Translations under genes and position numbers: made by a program | Notes under the pieces: model-generated | Told to the model about the DNA's origin: nothing | Seen by the model: the letters and a program-made list of their open reading frames with translations, nothing else | Databases searched by the model: none | Assembly (NCBI GenBank): GCA_026008535.1 | Contig: BRKX01000019.1 | Coordinates: 26,289,477 to 26,353,476 of the forward strand | DNA length: 64,000 bases | Direction of reading: 5' to 3' | Source: Perilla frutescens | Taxonomy: Eukaryota; Streptophyta; Magnoliopsida; Lamiales; Lamiaceae | In this document: positions 23,901 through 33,897 of the stretch, piece by piece | Layout of the letters: each line of letters starts with the position of its first letter | Position numbering within the stretch: position 1 is the first letter of the stretch

Positions 23901-25221
23901 TGCAAGTTCATCAAATTAAACGCAACGGAATAAATTAATTCGACAAAATCCACTTACATAGATTGTAGGGTTGACGACGAGATTACAGGTCTAATCTCAT
24001 TGTTGTAGAAGAAATATCGAGCTCGGCCTTTTTCTTCACTGAAGTCGACACCTGGTAGAGCTGCAGTGATACTCCTCGATCTTCTACTGTATTCCCGATA
24101 CCCGTTTAGATGTAGAGTGGGCTACAGGCTACTAAACTGTATGGATAACCTAGGGAATCAAGTGTACTGAGAGGGGCTGATCGTGTAACACATAATATAC
24201 GCCTCCTCCCTCTATTAATACAGAGGGAGGCGTGTACAATTTCCAGAAACCCTAATGGGTTTGGGCCTCTCTACTTATTCCATTCTCATAGTCCATTAAG
24301 GTATTAATTGGGCTACAGTATGGATCTAGAAGAATATTAAATTGGCCCACTAATTTATTTAATATCTAATATCCAATACCTAGGATATAATTATATAAAT
24401 TAAGTGTTATTTTTATTCCACTAACGAAATAACACTGACCTACCAATTTAATAAATTTTACTCAATACATTCTTCTTTAGTCCAGCCATTCCTCATGTTT
24501 AAGATATCATGCCCATTAATTAATTATATAAGCTCTGACAGCTATAATTAATTAATTATTCAATTCCTAGAGCAGTACCACACAAGCTTTACTATGTACG
24601 GAATAAATTCCACCTACAGGGTTTCACATGTACTTGTGTTCACTCAAGGGGACATCATCAACTTGGCGCACCAGGACATGGTGACCTAACACAGTGCACG
24701 ACCCATATGTGTGAATATGTTACTGCCCAGAATATTGAGATTGTTGATTCTATCAAGAATCTCACCCATTGATAAATCAAAGCAATAATCATAACACATA
24801 CATGTCCGCCACTGTGCAAGGCTTAAGAACTTGAACTCTGTGGATCTTTATTCTCTCCCTTTAGGGTTAGATCAGAGAATAATATCCTGTCGCATCCTCC
24901 TCAATACACACAACAGTATATCAGAATAATCAGTTAGTCGAGATAAACTAACTATCAGATTATTCTATAGTATAAAATGGTTGGTTCAGGACCATCTAAA
25001 CTACGAACATTTTACTTTGTAAGGAACCCGATGATATGATCTTCACCGTGTGTTTATCTACACCATATCATCTACAATGCTAGTATAAGGAAATATGTAT
25101 ATATAAACATATAACAAAGTAAATAGATGCACAAACAGTGGCTGCAATAATAATCAATCTATATCGTCAAAACCATTGTTAATAGTATACAAAGACAAGC
25201 TTTCAGTATATAATCCTAACT
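23782..25221 (-). repeat. 5' LTR of nested Copia
   Basis: 1440 bases, partner of 15746-17190. Its outer end reads CCTAACT where the partner has GTTAACA, so the terminal A is mutated. The 5-bp duplication GAGAC follows at 25222-25226. A primer site of the tRNA-iMet class (TAGTATCAGAG, minus strand) lies two bases inside. Confidence 0.85.
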
Positions 25222-25226
25222 GAGAC

Positions 25227-25692
25227 TTCATTGACTACCACATTTCCTTTGACCACGAACCCTTCTCTAATGGTTCGGCTTCTGGAGTTGTCTCTGAATG
25301 TGACTAATGGTCCTTTCACTTTCTTGTATCCTTCTAGATCCTCTCTGTCTCCCATCATGTGTTTTGAGCATCTGCTATCTAGGTACCAAACCTCCTTGGT
25401 CCTCTTCTTCAATAAGATGCCCTTTTTCTGCAAGAGAGATGATTAGTTTTTAGGAACCCACATGATATCGGGTCCTACTCTGCTAATCAGGTTTTTGGGG
25501 ATCCAGATTTGCCAAATTTTTTGCTTAATAACAGGTAGAGAGATTTTAGACATTGATCGTCTGATCAGTTTCACTCCCTTTTGAGCTCTTCTCCTCTGAG
25601 CTGAGTCATTTGACTTGTACCTGTGTCGAGAGTTAGTAGGATAGATCACTTCGATCATAACTCTCTGATTCCGAGCTTGTCTAGCTCTTCTC
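25227..25692 (-). pseudogene. protease N-terminal part of the giant Copia
   Basis: Minus-strand text includes GPDIMWVPKN (25443), a stop, then EVWYLDSRCSKHMMGD at about 25340-25390. This is the Copia aspartic-protease site, normally DSGCS; here Gly is replaced by Arg (DSRCS). The frame runs to the GAGAC duplication at 25226, where the nested Copia interrupts it, and continues at 15745. At its upstream end the frame is interrupted by the solo LTR (25693-26918). Confidence 0.85.
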
Positions 25693-26918
25693 TGATAAAG
25701 CCATGCAAGGCCTTGAAGAACTAAATCCGGAGCTGCCATTTAGAGGTTCAAATACACGATTTCGAGCTAAGAAATTGCAAGGTTGTTTCTAAGCAATTAT
25801 TCGCAAGAAATTTGAAGAATTAGAAGAAGTTAAATGCAGCCCCAAGATTGTTACTTTGTTAACAATTAAAGATTGGAGATCAAGATTTGAAGAGCAATGC
25901 ATGAAGTTAGAACTCATCAAATTGAGCATGCATGACAGATTCGCATTGCATGGAATTTTCGTCCCTTATTTGATTTAATTAGGGATTGAATTTTATTTAG
26001 ACTATAGTATTTATTTAATTATGTTAGACTATAGTTTAGTTCAGATTTTTATTTAATTATTGATGTAATTTTCGTCCATAATTAAATAGGTTTGACTAGA
26101 ATTGTATTTAAGGCAATTTCCTACCTTGAATAGAATTCTAGTTTAGGTATCTTCCTAGTATAGTTAGAGATCCCTTTTGGATCAATTTTTAGGCCTTTTA
26201 ACCTTATTATTTTCGTGCCTTTTAGCCCTATAAATAGGGGAACCATTCTACATTATTATTTTAGACGTTGCATGAAATAAAGAGTTATTTTCTCAATTGT
26301 CTCACGATCCTTAGGTTGATCAAACAAACACTTTTGTTGATTTAGTCATAAATCATCATTCTTAGAGGATAGCATCTTTAAGTCTTATTCAAGGGTATTG
26401 CTTAATCCACTTGAGGGATTAACCGGTATTCGCTATCGAGGAGCAACTTAGAGATTTTGGCCTCGTGGTACATTCGAGATCGCAAGGCAACTATCGGGTT
26501 GTGATTCACATCAACGAATCATCATCCATCAACCATAATCGATGCCATCCATACTCCATCAATGCACGCCTCGATTCAGCCCCATGTTCGAGTTCAAGTT
26601 CTACACCGGATCGTTCATACCGTAAGTTCAATCGTACTCTATCATATCCTACCTTCTCCAGCCATTCTTCACAAGCCATCACACACGAAAACCTCCATAA
26701 TTCCAGCCTCTATACACGTTCCTTTTCAGCCCATATTCCTTTGGATTTGTGTTATATATTTGTGTCATCGTTCTAGGTATTTTAGTTGTCTAGATTTTCA
26801 TAATTTTCATTGTTTATCGAGTCGGATTGGAACCCGTCATTTAGTTGACGTGTTTTGATTCTTAAGTCTTCCGCTACGTTGTTATTATCATTCTAGATTA
26901 ATAGTCTGGGTCGTATCA
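25693..26918 (+). mobile_element. solo LTR between gag and protease of the giant Copia
   Basis: A 1226-base insert beginning TGATAAAGCC and ending GGGTCGTATCA. It is flanked by TTCTC (25688-25692) and TTCTT (26919-26923), a 5-bp duplication with one mismatch. Ignoring the insert and one duplication, the host minus-strand reading frame is continuous across the site, which confirms the borders. On the plus strand it contains a TATA box (CTATAAATAGGGG, about 26229) and AATAAAG downstream, typical of an LTR promoter. The ORFs inside it are not genes. Confidence 0.75.
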
Positions 26919-26923
26919 TTCTT

Positions 26924-27786
26924 TGTGGTGAATTCTTTTTAACACCATGAGCTTTGTCGCTCTTGTGGTATGGCCAGTTAGCAAACCAATTATAGTGAGA
27001 GTTAATTCTTGATTCATCTCTTGAATCCAAGTACTCACTGTACTGAGTTGCGAGATCTGATGGAGTGAACTTCTCTAGAGGGATCTGAATATATTGACGT
27101 GCTTGATATAGCTTTGTATGCAAGTTTCTTCTTGAGTTAACTTCTCTTCCAGGTTGACTTGCTGGATGTCTTCGAGGATAGGCTGGTTGAGCAGCTCTCT
27201 CCTGAACTGATGCCCTATCTCAATGAGACTGCGGTCCAAACTAAGTATTTCTCCTTACTCCAGTAGGTTGGTCTGTTCTGTTCACCATAGGCTTGTTCTG
27301 AGCTTTGGGCCTTTAAAAATCTGGTGACCTTTGTTGAAGTGACTGTCTCTGATGAGCTGGAGGTCTTGGCTAAACTGACGACCTCTATTGATAGGCTGGA
27401 TGTCTTTACTGAGCTGGTGGCCTCTGCTGATAGGCGGACTGTCTATTTTGAATTCGTGGCCTTCTTTGAGTTGGTTTTCTCTACTGAACTGATGGCTGAA
27501 CTAAGCCTTTCAGTTGGGAGGATTGGCTGGACTGCTTCAGCAGATCTGTAGGGATGTTCTCAATTCCCTCGCCTTCGGTCTCTTCAACTGGTTGGGTTGG
27601 TGCAGGTCTGACAAAACCAGGAAGGGTTCCTTCTTGACTGGTTTGAATGACTGTCTTTCCTTTCTTAGTGGCAGTGTACCTGTTGTATCCTAACCCTGGA
27701 CTACCAGTTTTAACTCTTTGATGGCTTAGAATCTCATCAAGAGTTTGATATCCCTTTCTGAATTTGAGAGATATCTCCTCTCTCTC
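26924..27786 (-). pseudogene. gag-protease linker of the giant Copia
   Basis: Degenerate coding sequence between the gag coiled coil and protease. It reads NSHYNWFANWPYHKS at about 26970-27015, a Trp/Tyr-rich motif seen in SIRE-type linkers. Upstream is a Gln/Arg/Pro-rich region with 13-residue repeats (27318-27473). Several stops. Confidence 0.6.
27318..27473. repeat. 39-bp tandem repeat encoding a 13-residue repeat in gag linker
   Basis: Units start at about 27318, 27357, 27396 and 27435, exactly 39 bases apart. On the minus strand each encodes a variant of RGHQLSKDIQPIN. In-frame, multiple-of-three periodicity suggests it expanded while the protein was still coding. Confidence 0.75.
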
Positions 27787-29268
27787 CTAGATCTCCTGCC
27801 TGAGCCTCACATTCTCAGCTCTTATCTCATCAACCGTGAGCTGCAACTTCTCACATTCAATTGACTGAGTTTCAAGTGATTTAGTTCTGTCATGATCACT
27901 TCTCAGTCTTTTGACCTCATCTCTTAGGTCATCATTTTCTTCCTTCAGTTGTAGATGCATGCTTGATATAGCAGCTAACTGATCTTCTAGCATACTTAAT
28001 TGTTCATTTGTTTCATTGCTAGAGATAGAAGTTTCATGAATGTGATAAAAAGAGGTTAAGGAATCACGTGTGCTAACCTCTTCTTTGTTGTTAGCCATGA
28101 GAAAGAACAATGCCTCATCTTCAGAGCTATAGCCATCAGAGTCATCCAGCACGGCGTTCTCTATGTTGGCCATCATAGCTTTCTTTTTGAAAAAGCTTAT
28201 CTTCACCTTGGCCTTCTTGTCTTCAGGGAGCTCTAGACACTCTTATCTATAGTGTCCTTGCTTGTGGCAATGGAAGCATTCTCCTATGCTTCTATTGGCT
28301 GCCCTGAGTTGTTCAGCAGGGGGTTGGTTTCTCTCGCCTCTGGGCTCCTCATTAGTTTGAAGCATAATTGATGGCTGATCTCTGATCCTTTTAAGCTTCT
28401 CTAGCAGTTTGGCAACTGACTGGATTTGATCATTGATATCCTCAGTCAGGCTCTCCTTCTTCTCCGCTGCTTCTCTTTTTCGATCACTTGAGCCTCGTGA
28501 TTGTTCTCTGGCTTGAGAACTTCTTGGTAAGGAAGACATTTCTTCCTCGAGTTTCTTTAAATTGATTTCTTTCACCGTAGAATGCTGCATCCTGAGCTGA
28601 TGATGATGTGGATGCCTCTATTTTTTGGCTTAGGCTACACTCGTGAGCCTTAAGAGAACCGAAGAGTTCTTTTAGGGTGATACAATTCAAGTCTCTTAAC
28701 TCTTTTGTAGAAATCACCTTCATATCCCATTCCTCTGTGAGATTGTCCAAGATTTTGGAGTTCATCTCACTGTTGGGATATGTTCTTCCCAGATTGTTCA
28801 TCTCACTGATGATGCCTAGAAATCTTATTTCAAGGCTGGAGATGGTTTCATCTGAGTGCATCTTAAAGTAATCATATTTTTCCTTTGCCAGTTGGAGCTT
28901 GTTTCCCTTGATGGTTTTGGACTCTTTTCACAGATCTGCAAGTAAGTCCCATATCTCCTTGGCAGTTCCGCAACTCTTTGTAGCCTTCATGCGATCTTCA
29001 TCTAGAGTTTAGAACAACGCGGCTTGGGCCACGAACTCTAGGTTCTTCAACTTCTTCTCGTCACCCATGAGAAGATAAGTTGGCTTCGGGATCCTTGCTG
29101 GTTGATTGACATCAACAATGTGGGCTTCATTATCCATCATAATTGTGATTGGACCTTCTTTGAAACTTGCCACATGTTCTCGTAGATTGAGCAGAGAAGT
29201 GTCTTCATTCTCCTACTCCAGTTATCGTAGTTCTCAACTGAAAAGATAGGTAGCTTATGGTTTTCCAT
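27787..29268 (-). pseudogene. SIRE-like gag with coiled coil
   Basis: Start ATG at 29266-29268 (MENHKLPIFSVENYDNW), 88 bases inside the 5' LTR and primer site. The UBN2-type gag core continues at 28861-28484 with text such as NLTEEWDMKVISTKEL. A CCHC zinc knuckle, CFHCHKQGHYR then a stop then EC, is at about 28215-28275. After it, 28206-27787 encodes a Glu/Leu/Arg-rich segment with heptad spacing (QLKEENDDLRDEVKRL), a predicted coiled coil typical of SIRE-lineage gag. Frameshifts at about 29137 and 28590 and the knuckle stop make it non-functional. Confidence 0.8.
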
Positions 29269-29340
29269 AGTGGATAGATTAGCATAGATAACAAGATCTG
29301 ATTCAGTTGATCTGCAGAAACGGTTTATCTTTAGAATCAA

Positions 29341-29354
29341 CCGCTCTAATACCA
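29341..29354 (-). promoter_or_regulatory. primer binding site, initiator-Met tRNA type
   Basis: Minus strand TGGTATTAGAGCGG, two bases from the 5' LTR end. It matches the usual TGGTATCAGAGC complement of the initiator Met tRNA with one C-to-T change. It fixes 29357-31708 as the 5' LTR. Confidence 0.85.
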
Positions 29355-30182
29355 TTTGTTGGTCCCGGAACGAGTCAGAATTAGTTTAGAGGGGGGATGA
29401 ATAAACTAATTCTAAAACTGAACAACAAATGCAGAATATTCAGGGCCCGTTTTGACTCGCGGAGTTATCCGTGCTTTGTGGAGATCAGTTGAGATGATCT
29501 GCTAGCTCGAAGTGTTGTGTGTGCTTGAGGTGTGCAGTTTAAAACATATAACTGAAACTGAAAAGTAAAGCAGAGCACACAAGCAATTTATAGAGGTTCG
29601 AAGCTCAACTTCTACGTCCTCTCTTCCTTCTGCAGAAGAACAATTCACTTTGCAAGTGTAAAGTTCCTTTATTATAGTTACACAGTGAAGACAACTGCTG
29701 AACCTGACGAATGACAACTTTACGAGTTACGGCCTCCTTTTTAGCTGGTGTTATCCCAGAAATAGTGATCCAATGAACGTAGCCTCCTCAGCTGATAGGT
29801 CGACAGCTCACACTTGCGATCCCCAACTGCTTACTGGAGAGATAAGGTGCTATTACCCGTCTTTACACAATTTTAGATCTCACTCAATCTTCAAGAATAC
29901 AGTCTTGAAACCGGTATCAACTGATCTGCACCTTTGCGCGTCTGCGGCTGAGCTTGGTAGTTGATCTCTGTAGCGCATGAACTGAGATAGTTGCTCTGGC
30001 TGGAAATCTTCAACAGCTAGCTTGATGAGCAATCTAGCTCCTTCTCTTCAATTGGACTTTTGATTCTTCTGAGTTTTGAGCATGAAGCTTTAGTGCTTTG
30101 GTGAACGTCTTCGCAGAAAGTCTTAACTAAAGCTCTCTCCAAAATTGTCAAAAGTTAACAGTCACCTTTTGGGTAGCTCACC

Positions 30183-30190
30183 TTTTATAT
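30183..30190 (-). promoter_or_regulatory. TATA box of the giant Copia 5' LTR
   Basis: Minus-strand ATATAAAAGG in the sequence CTCATATATAAAAGGTGAG. The other LTR has CTATAAAAGA at the same place (2381-2388). Confidence 0.55.
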
Positions 30191-30488
30191 ATGAGTGGCT
30201 AATGACCGCTGATGATCACTGTGTGATCATAAATGATAAAGCTATTGAGGGGCTTTTATTTAAAGAGAGCCGTTGAGTTGTCTTTGCTCTTCTGACGAGC
30301 TTTTGTTCCAAGATCTCGGTTGCATTAACTTCAAGATCTTCTTTGGCTAATCCAGAAATTTGGATTTCAGTTACGGCTTCTATCTTGATCTTCAGTTCTG
30401 AGCTTTGTCTGGCAGTTGGAATCTTCAGTTCCTCGTCTGTCAGTTCTGCGCATCTCTTGGCAGTTTGGAAAGCTTCAGTTAAGATTAT

Positions 30489-31300
30489 CTTCAGCTGGCA
30501 GTTCTGGGCATGGGCTTGATGCCTTCTGAGCTCTAGTTTGATTTGCTTCAGCTAGCAATTTGAACCAGTGTTCTTTAGCTAGCATTCTAGACTTGTGTCC
30601 TTTTAGCTTGAATTTCTTTAGACTGGTCTTCAATTCGGTTGCTGGTGCTTCATCAGTTGGACTTCAAAACAGAGGCGTCTTCAGCTGATATCCTTCGAAC
30701 TGGTACTCCATCAAATGGAACTTCATTCTTCAGCCAGAACCTTTGAGCTGGTATTTCCTTCAGCTGGAACTTCCTGAGCTGGTATTTCCTTCAGCTCGGA
30801 CCTTGGATTGGTACACTTCATCAGCTAGAACTTCATTCTTCAGTTGGAACCTTTGAGCTGGTATTTCCTTCATCTTGTACCTTGGTCTCTTCTTCAGATG
30901 GTATGCTTCTTCAGCTGGAACTTCCTAAGCTGGTATTTCCTTCAGCTCGGACCTTGGACTGGTACACTTCATCAGTTGGTATTCTTCTTTAGCTGGTATA
31001 TTTTGAGCTGGTATTCTCATCAGCTCAAACTGATGTGGTCTTTAGCTGGTATTCTCCTTCAGCTTGCATCGTCTTCTCTTCGGCTGGTAGTCATCTTCAG
31101 TTGGTATCATCTTGAATTGATATGTTCATCAGTTCAAACTGCTGTGTTCTTTAACTTGTATTTCTTCAGCCGGGAATGGTCTCGAACTAGTATGTCCTTT
31201 AGTTCTTCTCTTCAGGTGGTATTTTTCTTCAGCTGGAACATTTCTTGAGCTAGTATTGGGCACTTCTGAGCTGGTGTCTTAAACTAGTATTTTTCTTCAA
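30489..31300. repeat. CAGCTGG minisatellite, 5' LTR copy
   Basis: Counterpart of 2686-3520 with the same CTTCAGCTGG/GAGCTGGTAT unit. Some units are missing or rearranged relative to the other LTR, which explains part of the 34-base length difference between the two LTRs. Confidence 0.75.
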
Positions 31301-31830
31301 TTCATCACTGTAGACTGGTGACATTTGGCACTCTTCTTGATGGTACCTGTAACTTCCAGTTTATCTTGCTAACTGATCTAGCAAGCTACAGTTTCTTTTT
31401 CATGACCCTCTGTGGCTAGATATTTTCTTTTTCTCTCTGTTCTTTTCTCTCCCTTTTCTTTACTCAGCTCTTGGTTGGTTTCTTTCTTTTCTCCTTTCTT
31501 TTCTCTCTTTTTCTTTTCTTTCTTTTCTTTATTTTCTCACATGGATTGATCATTTCTTTTGGCTTTGATAGCTCGATTTTTTATATGATCATGCTTAGTT
31601 TTCTGCTTGATTTGTTTTCAGTTCTTTAAACCTCTTTGTGTATTTTGACATATTTTGACATCTCATCAAAACCCCTTGTGGAAAAAACTTTGATAGTTTT
31701 TCCTAACAAATATTAATATGGAAATATTGATTTATTATATCATACACTTAATCTCGAATTTATTCTAAATTAAGCAAAATAGACCAAATAAAAATAAAGT
31801 AAAAGTATAATATGATTATATAGTCAAGAG

Positions 31831-32470
31831 GGCTTGAACACTTGACCAATAATATAAGTGAAATAATAAGCACTTAATCACTAGGCTAGAAAAGTTTATA
31901 CAACATTAATTAAGCTGGTTTAATTAAATACCCTCATAAATGTTTGAGTAAAAAGAGAATTATAAAATGCATCAAAGTGACTTCAACCTTGGACCTCTAG
32001 CACAGAAATTGGATTCTCACCATTATACTAAATAATATTTTCGAAAATTGATTAGTGGTTTTAATTAAATAAAGTTCATAATTATCTTGGAATAAAAATA
32101 AATAAAGTGCATTCTAAAGGTTTTGAACCTTTGACCTATCATAATAAAATACATAATATAACCATTGGGCTAGAGGTCATTTTCAAAAATCATAACAGAT
32201 TTTTATTTAAATATATTGCAGAATTACATTGGAATAAAAAGCATAAATTAAATGTTCAAAAAGAGTTTTGAACCTTAGACCTCTCAAATAATAATTTAGA
32301 CTCCACCCATTTAGCTAAATACCATTTTCGAAAATTACATCATGTTTTAAAATTAATAACTTAGAAAATACATAAATTAATTAAAATAATAAACTACTTC
32401 ATGTATATTTGAACCTTAGACTTTTGCATATAAAATTAAAGATTATCCATAGGCTAGATCTTTAGATTAA
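31831..32470. repeat. five-unit ~142-bp tandem array with tRNA-like boxes
   Basis: The motif TTTGAACCTTAGACCTCT or a variant recurs at about 31840, 31981, 32126, 32268 and 32409, a spacing of 141-145 bases. About 45 bases after each comes ACCATTGGGCTAG or a variant, then CATTTTCGAAAAT. On the minus strand each unit reads like a degenerate Pol III promoter: TAGCCCAATGG (A-box-like) then GGTTCAAAACC (B-box-like). The other Gypsy LTR has the same array at about 39960-40590. Confidence 0.6.
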
Positions 32471-33155
32471 TTTATAATCCAAACTTTTTAATTAAATAAT
32501 TTTAAAACATCTTCAGGGAAATAGAAAAAAAAGAAAGAAAAAAAAACAATTAAAGGAACATACACACACCCACTGACGCACACACACAAATGGGTCAATT
32601 GGAATTTTCATCTTCCAATTTGCATAGCATCTCCGTCAACAATAGCAACCAAAAATCATATTTTTCATCTCTTCTTTCACCTATTCCACTTTAATGTTTT
32701 CAAGAGCACCAAAAATAATAAGAACATTAAATCAAAATATCATTTAAATGAGCAACAATAACAGCTCGTAAATCCATATCACAAATATAAAAATCAAAAT
32801 AGTAATTGAGAAATAAGGAAGAAAAGAAGCTTTATGAGGCTAGGGTTTAACCTATACTTAGATCCGAAAATCGGATGCCTAAACCTCAAAATTATTTAAA
32901 AATAAACATATAAAGGGGAAGAAGAAAGGTAGGGGAATTCGAAAATATAATTGCATGTGAAAAATTGTGCTGGAAAAAATTTCTGACGATGGAGGAGGGT
33001 GGTGGCGACTGACGGCGGTAGTGGTCGGCGATGGAGGTGCGGCGGCGGCCAAGGGAGGTGAGGGGCTGATGAGGAGAGGGGAGAAATAGAGAGAATAGTT
33101 GATCCCCTCTCATTTGAATGAAATTAGCTAAATGAGGCTTAAGTGGTAATGAGGG

Positions 33156-33167
33156 GGTATTTATACC
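33156..33167 (-). promoter_or_regulatory. TATA box of Gypsy-like LTR
   Basis: Palindromic GGTATAAATACC in a GAGGGG context, about 280 bases inside the LTR start. Conserved in the second LTR at 41284-41295, where the surrounding 80 bases are almost unchanged. Confidence 0.55.
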
Positions 33168-33443
33168 CCTCCATAACTTAACCTTAAAATCTAATTAAAT
33201 CAATAATTAAATCATAACTTGGTTAATTGAAGTGTAACAAAGATGAAATCAAGTTCTATGGATTCCTATCGATGAGCACTATCATCTAATGTATTCGTTC
33301 ATTTCGTTTCGATAATATTTGGGTCGTAAATAATTAGAATCTTAAGTGGGCTAGAAAGTCCATCATTTGGGCCTTTTATTAAAAATAGATATAACTTAAG
33401 CATTTGGGCTTTGGGCTTGTATTATTGGATTTGGGGTGTTACA

Positions 33444-33897
33444 AATCTACCCTTCTTAAAAGAATTTCGTCCCGAAATTCACGTATTTACTATCGATAAG
33501 TTTGCATATCATCTCATGATCTCATATTCACCTTTTCATATAATATCAATATTTTCATGTCGGCTTTACGAGCCCTTACCATCATTGCTTTTTCTTTTTT
33601 AGATTTTAAAATCTTGTTATCAAGGATTGCATTTCATGCTTTTTAACGAGTGATTTGGATCCATCTTTACTCCGTCTCTATAGATGGTATGGATTGGGCC
33701 AAACTCCTATTCTTGGAGTATTGAAACGTGAATACATGATTGTTACTAACCTTAATGATGAGGGTAAAACTTAGGTTCTCTCTATGCGATTCGAGGATTT
33801 TATAATGACCAATTGATCATGGTCATAATATCTTTTGTCCAAATCGTCTTTTGTATGAGTCAACTTGTGAACTTTTTCTTACCTTTGGTTAGATTTT
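33444..33897 (-). other. residual 3' internal sequence of the Gypsy-like element
   Basis: Next to the LTR lies CTACCCTTCTTAAAAG, a purine-rich tract on the minus strand, then AATTTCGTCCCGAAATTC. This is a text commonly found just before the 3' LTR of chromovirus Gypsy elements. The rest shows no recognisable pol or chromodomain. The junction with the plus-strand Copia fragment is near 33890-33898. Confidence 0.45.

Larger units (their letters stand above)
15746..25221 (-). mobile_element. degenerate Copia nested in the giant Copia's protease
   Basis: A 9476-base minus-strand Copia element flanked by the duplication GAGAC (15741-15745 and 25222-25226). The host protease text stops at VNEVS on one side and resumes on the other. 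The 3' LTR is 15746-17190, the 5' LTR 23782-25221. Internal order on the minus strand is primer site, long AT-rich leader, gag with zinc knuckle, protease, integrase, RT, RNase H and polypurine tract. It is heavily mutated (many stops). Lineage is uncertain within Copia; there is no ORF after pol, unlike its host element. Confidence 0.9.
1556..31708 (-). mobile_element. giant SIRE-like Copia element, 30 kb with nested inserts
   Basis: Minus-strand Copia element bounded by two long LTRs (TGTTGGTCCCGG...CCTAACA) and flanked by the direct repeat AATAT (1551-1555, 31709-31713). The other Gypsy LTR shows the uninterrupted site near 39838-39845. In minus-strand order it has 5' LTR, tRNA-Met-type primer site, gag, protease, integrase, RT/RNase H, three env-like accessory ORFs, polypurine tract and 3' LTR. 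Gag-protease-IN-RT order is diagnostic of Copia. The long LTRs, the coiled-coil-bearing gag and the ORFs after pol point to the SIRE/Maximus lineage. Without its three nested inserts it would be about 18 kb. Stops and frameshifts in every gene make it non-autonomous. Confidence 0.85.
29357..31708 (-). repeat. 5' LTR of the giant Copia
   Basis: 2352 bases, partner of 1556-3941. On the minus strand it has a TATA box (ATATAAAA, 30183-30190), followed by roughly 800 bases of R/U5. The CAGCTGG minisatellite (30489-31300) lies upstream of that TATA box, in U3. Followed by the duplication AATAT (31709-31713). Confidence 0.85.
31709..33443 (-). repeat. Gypsy-like 3' LTR, U3-side part
   Basis: Continues the LTR split at 1555 and aligns along its length with 39838-41583. 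It holds a five-unit, about 142-bp tandem array (31831-32470), a purine run and CA-rich stretch (32525-32590), a GC-richer block (32990-33080) and a minus-strand TATA box (33156-33167). On the minus strand it begins TGTAACACCCC at 33443. Confidence 0.7.

Noticed and set aside
26465..26858. Two overlapping plus-strand frames of about 100 residues
   Set aside because: They lie wholly inside the solo LTR 25693-26918, lack homologous features and have biased His/Ser composition.
31831..32470. tRNA genes
   Set aside because: A- and B-box-like text is degenerate and no cloverleaf with proper acceptor stem can be drawn. Treated as a tandem repeat.
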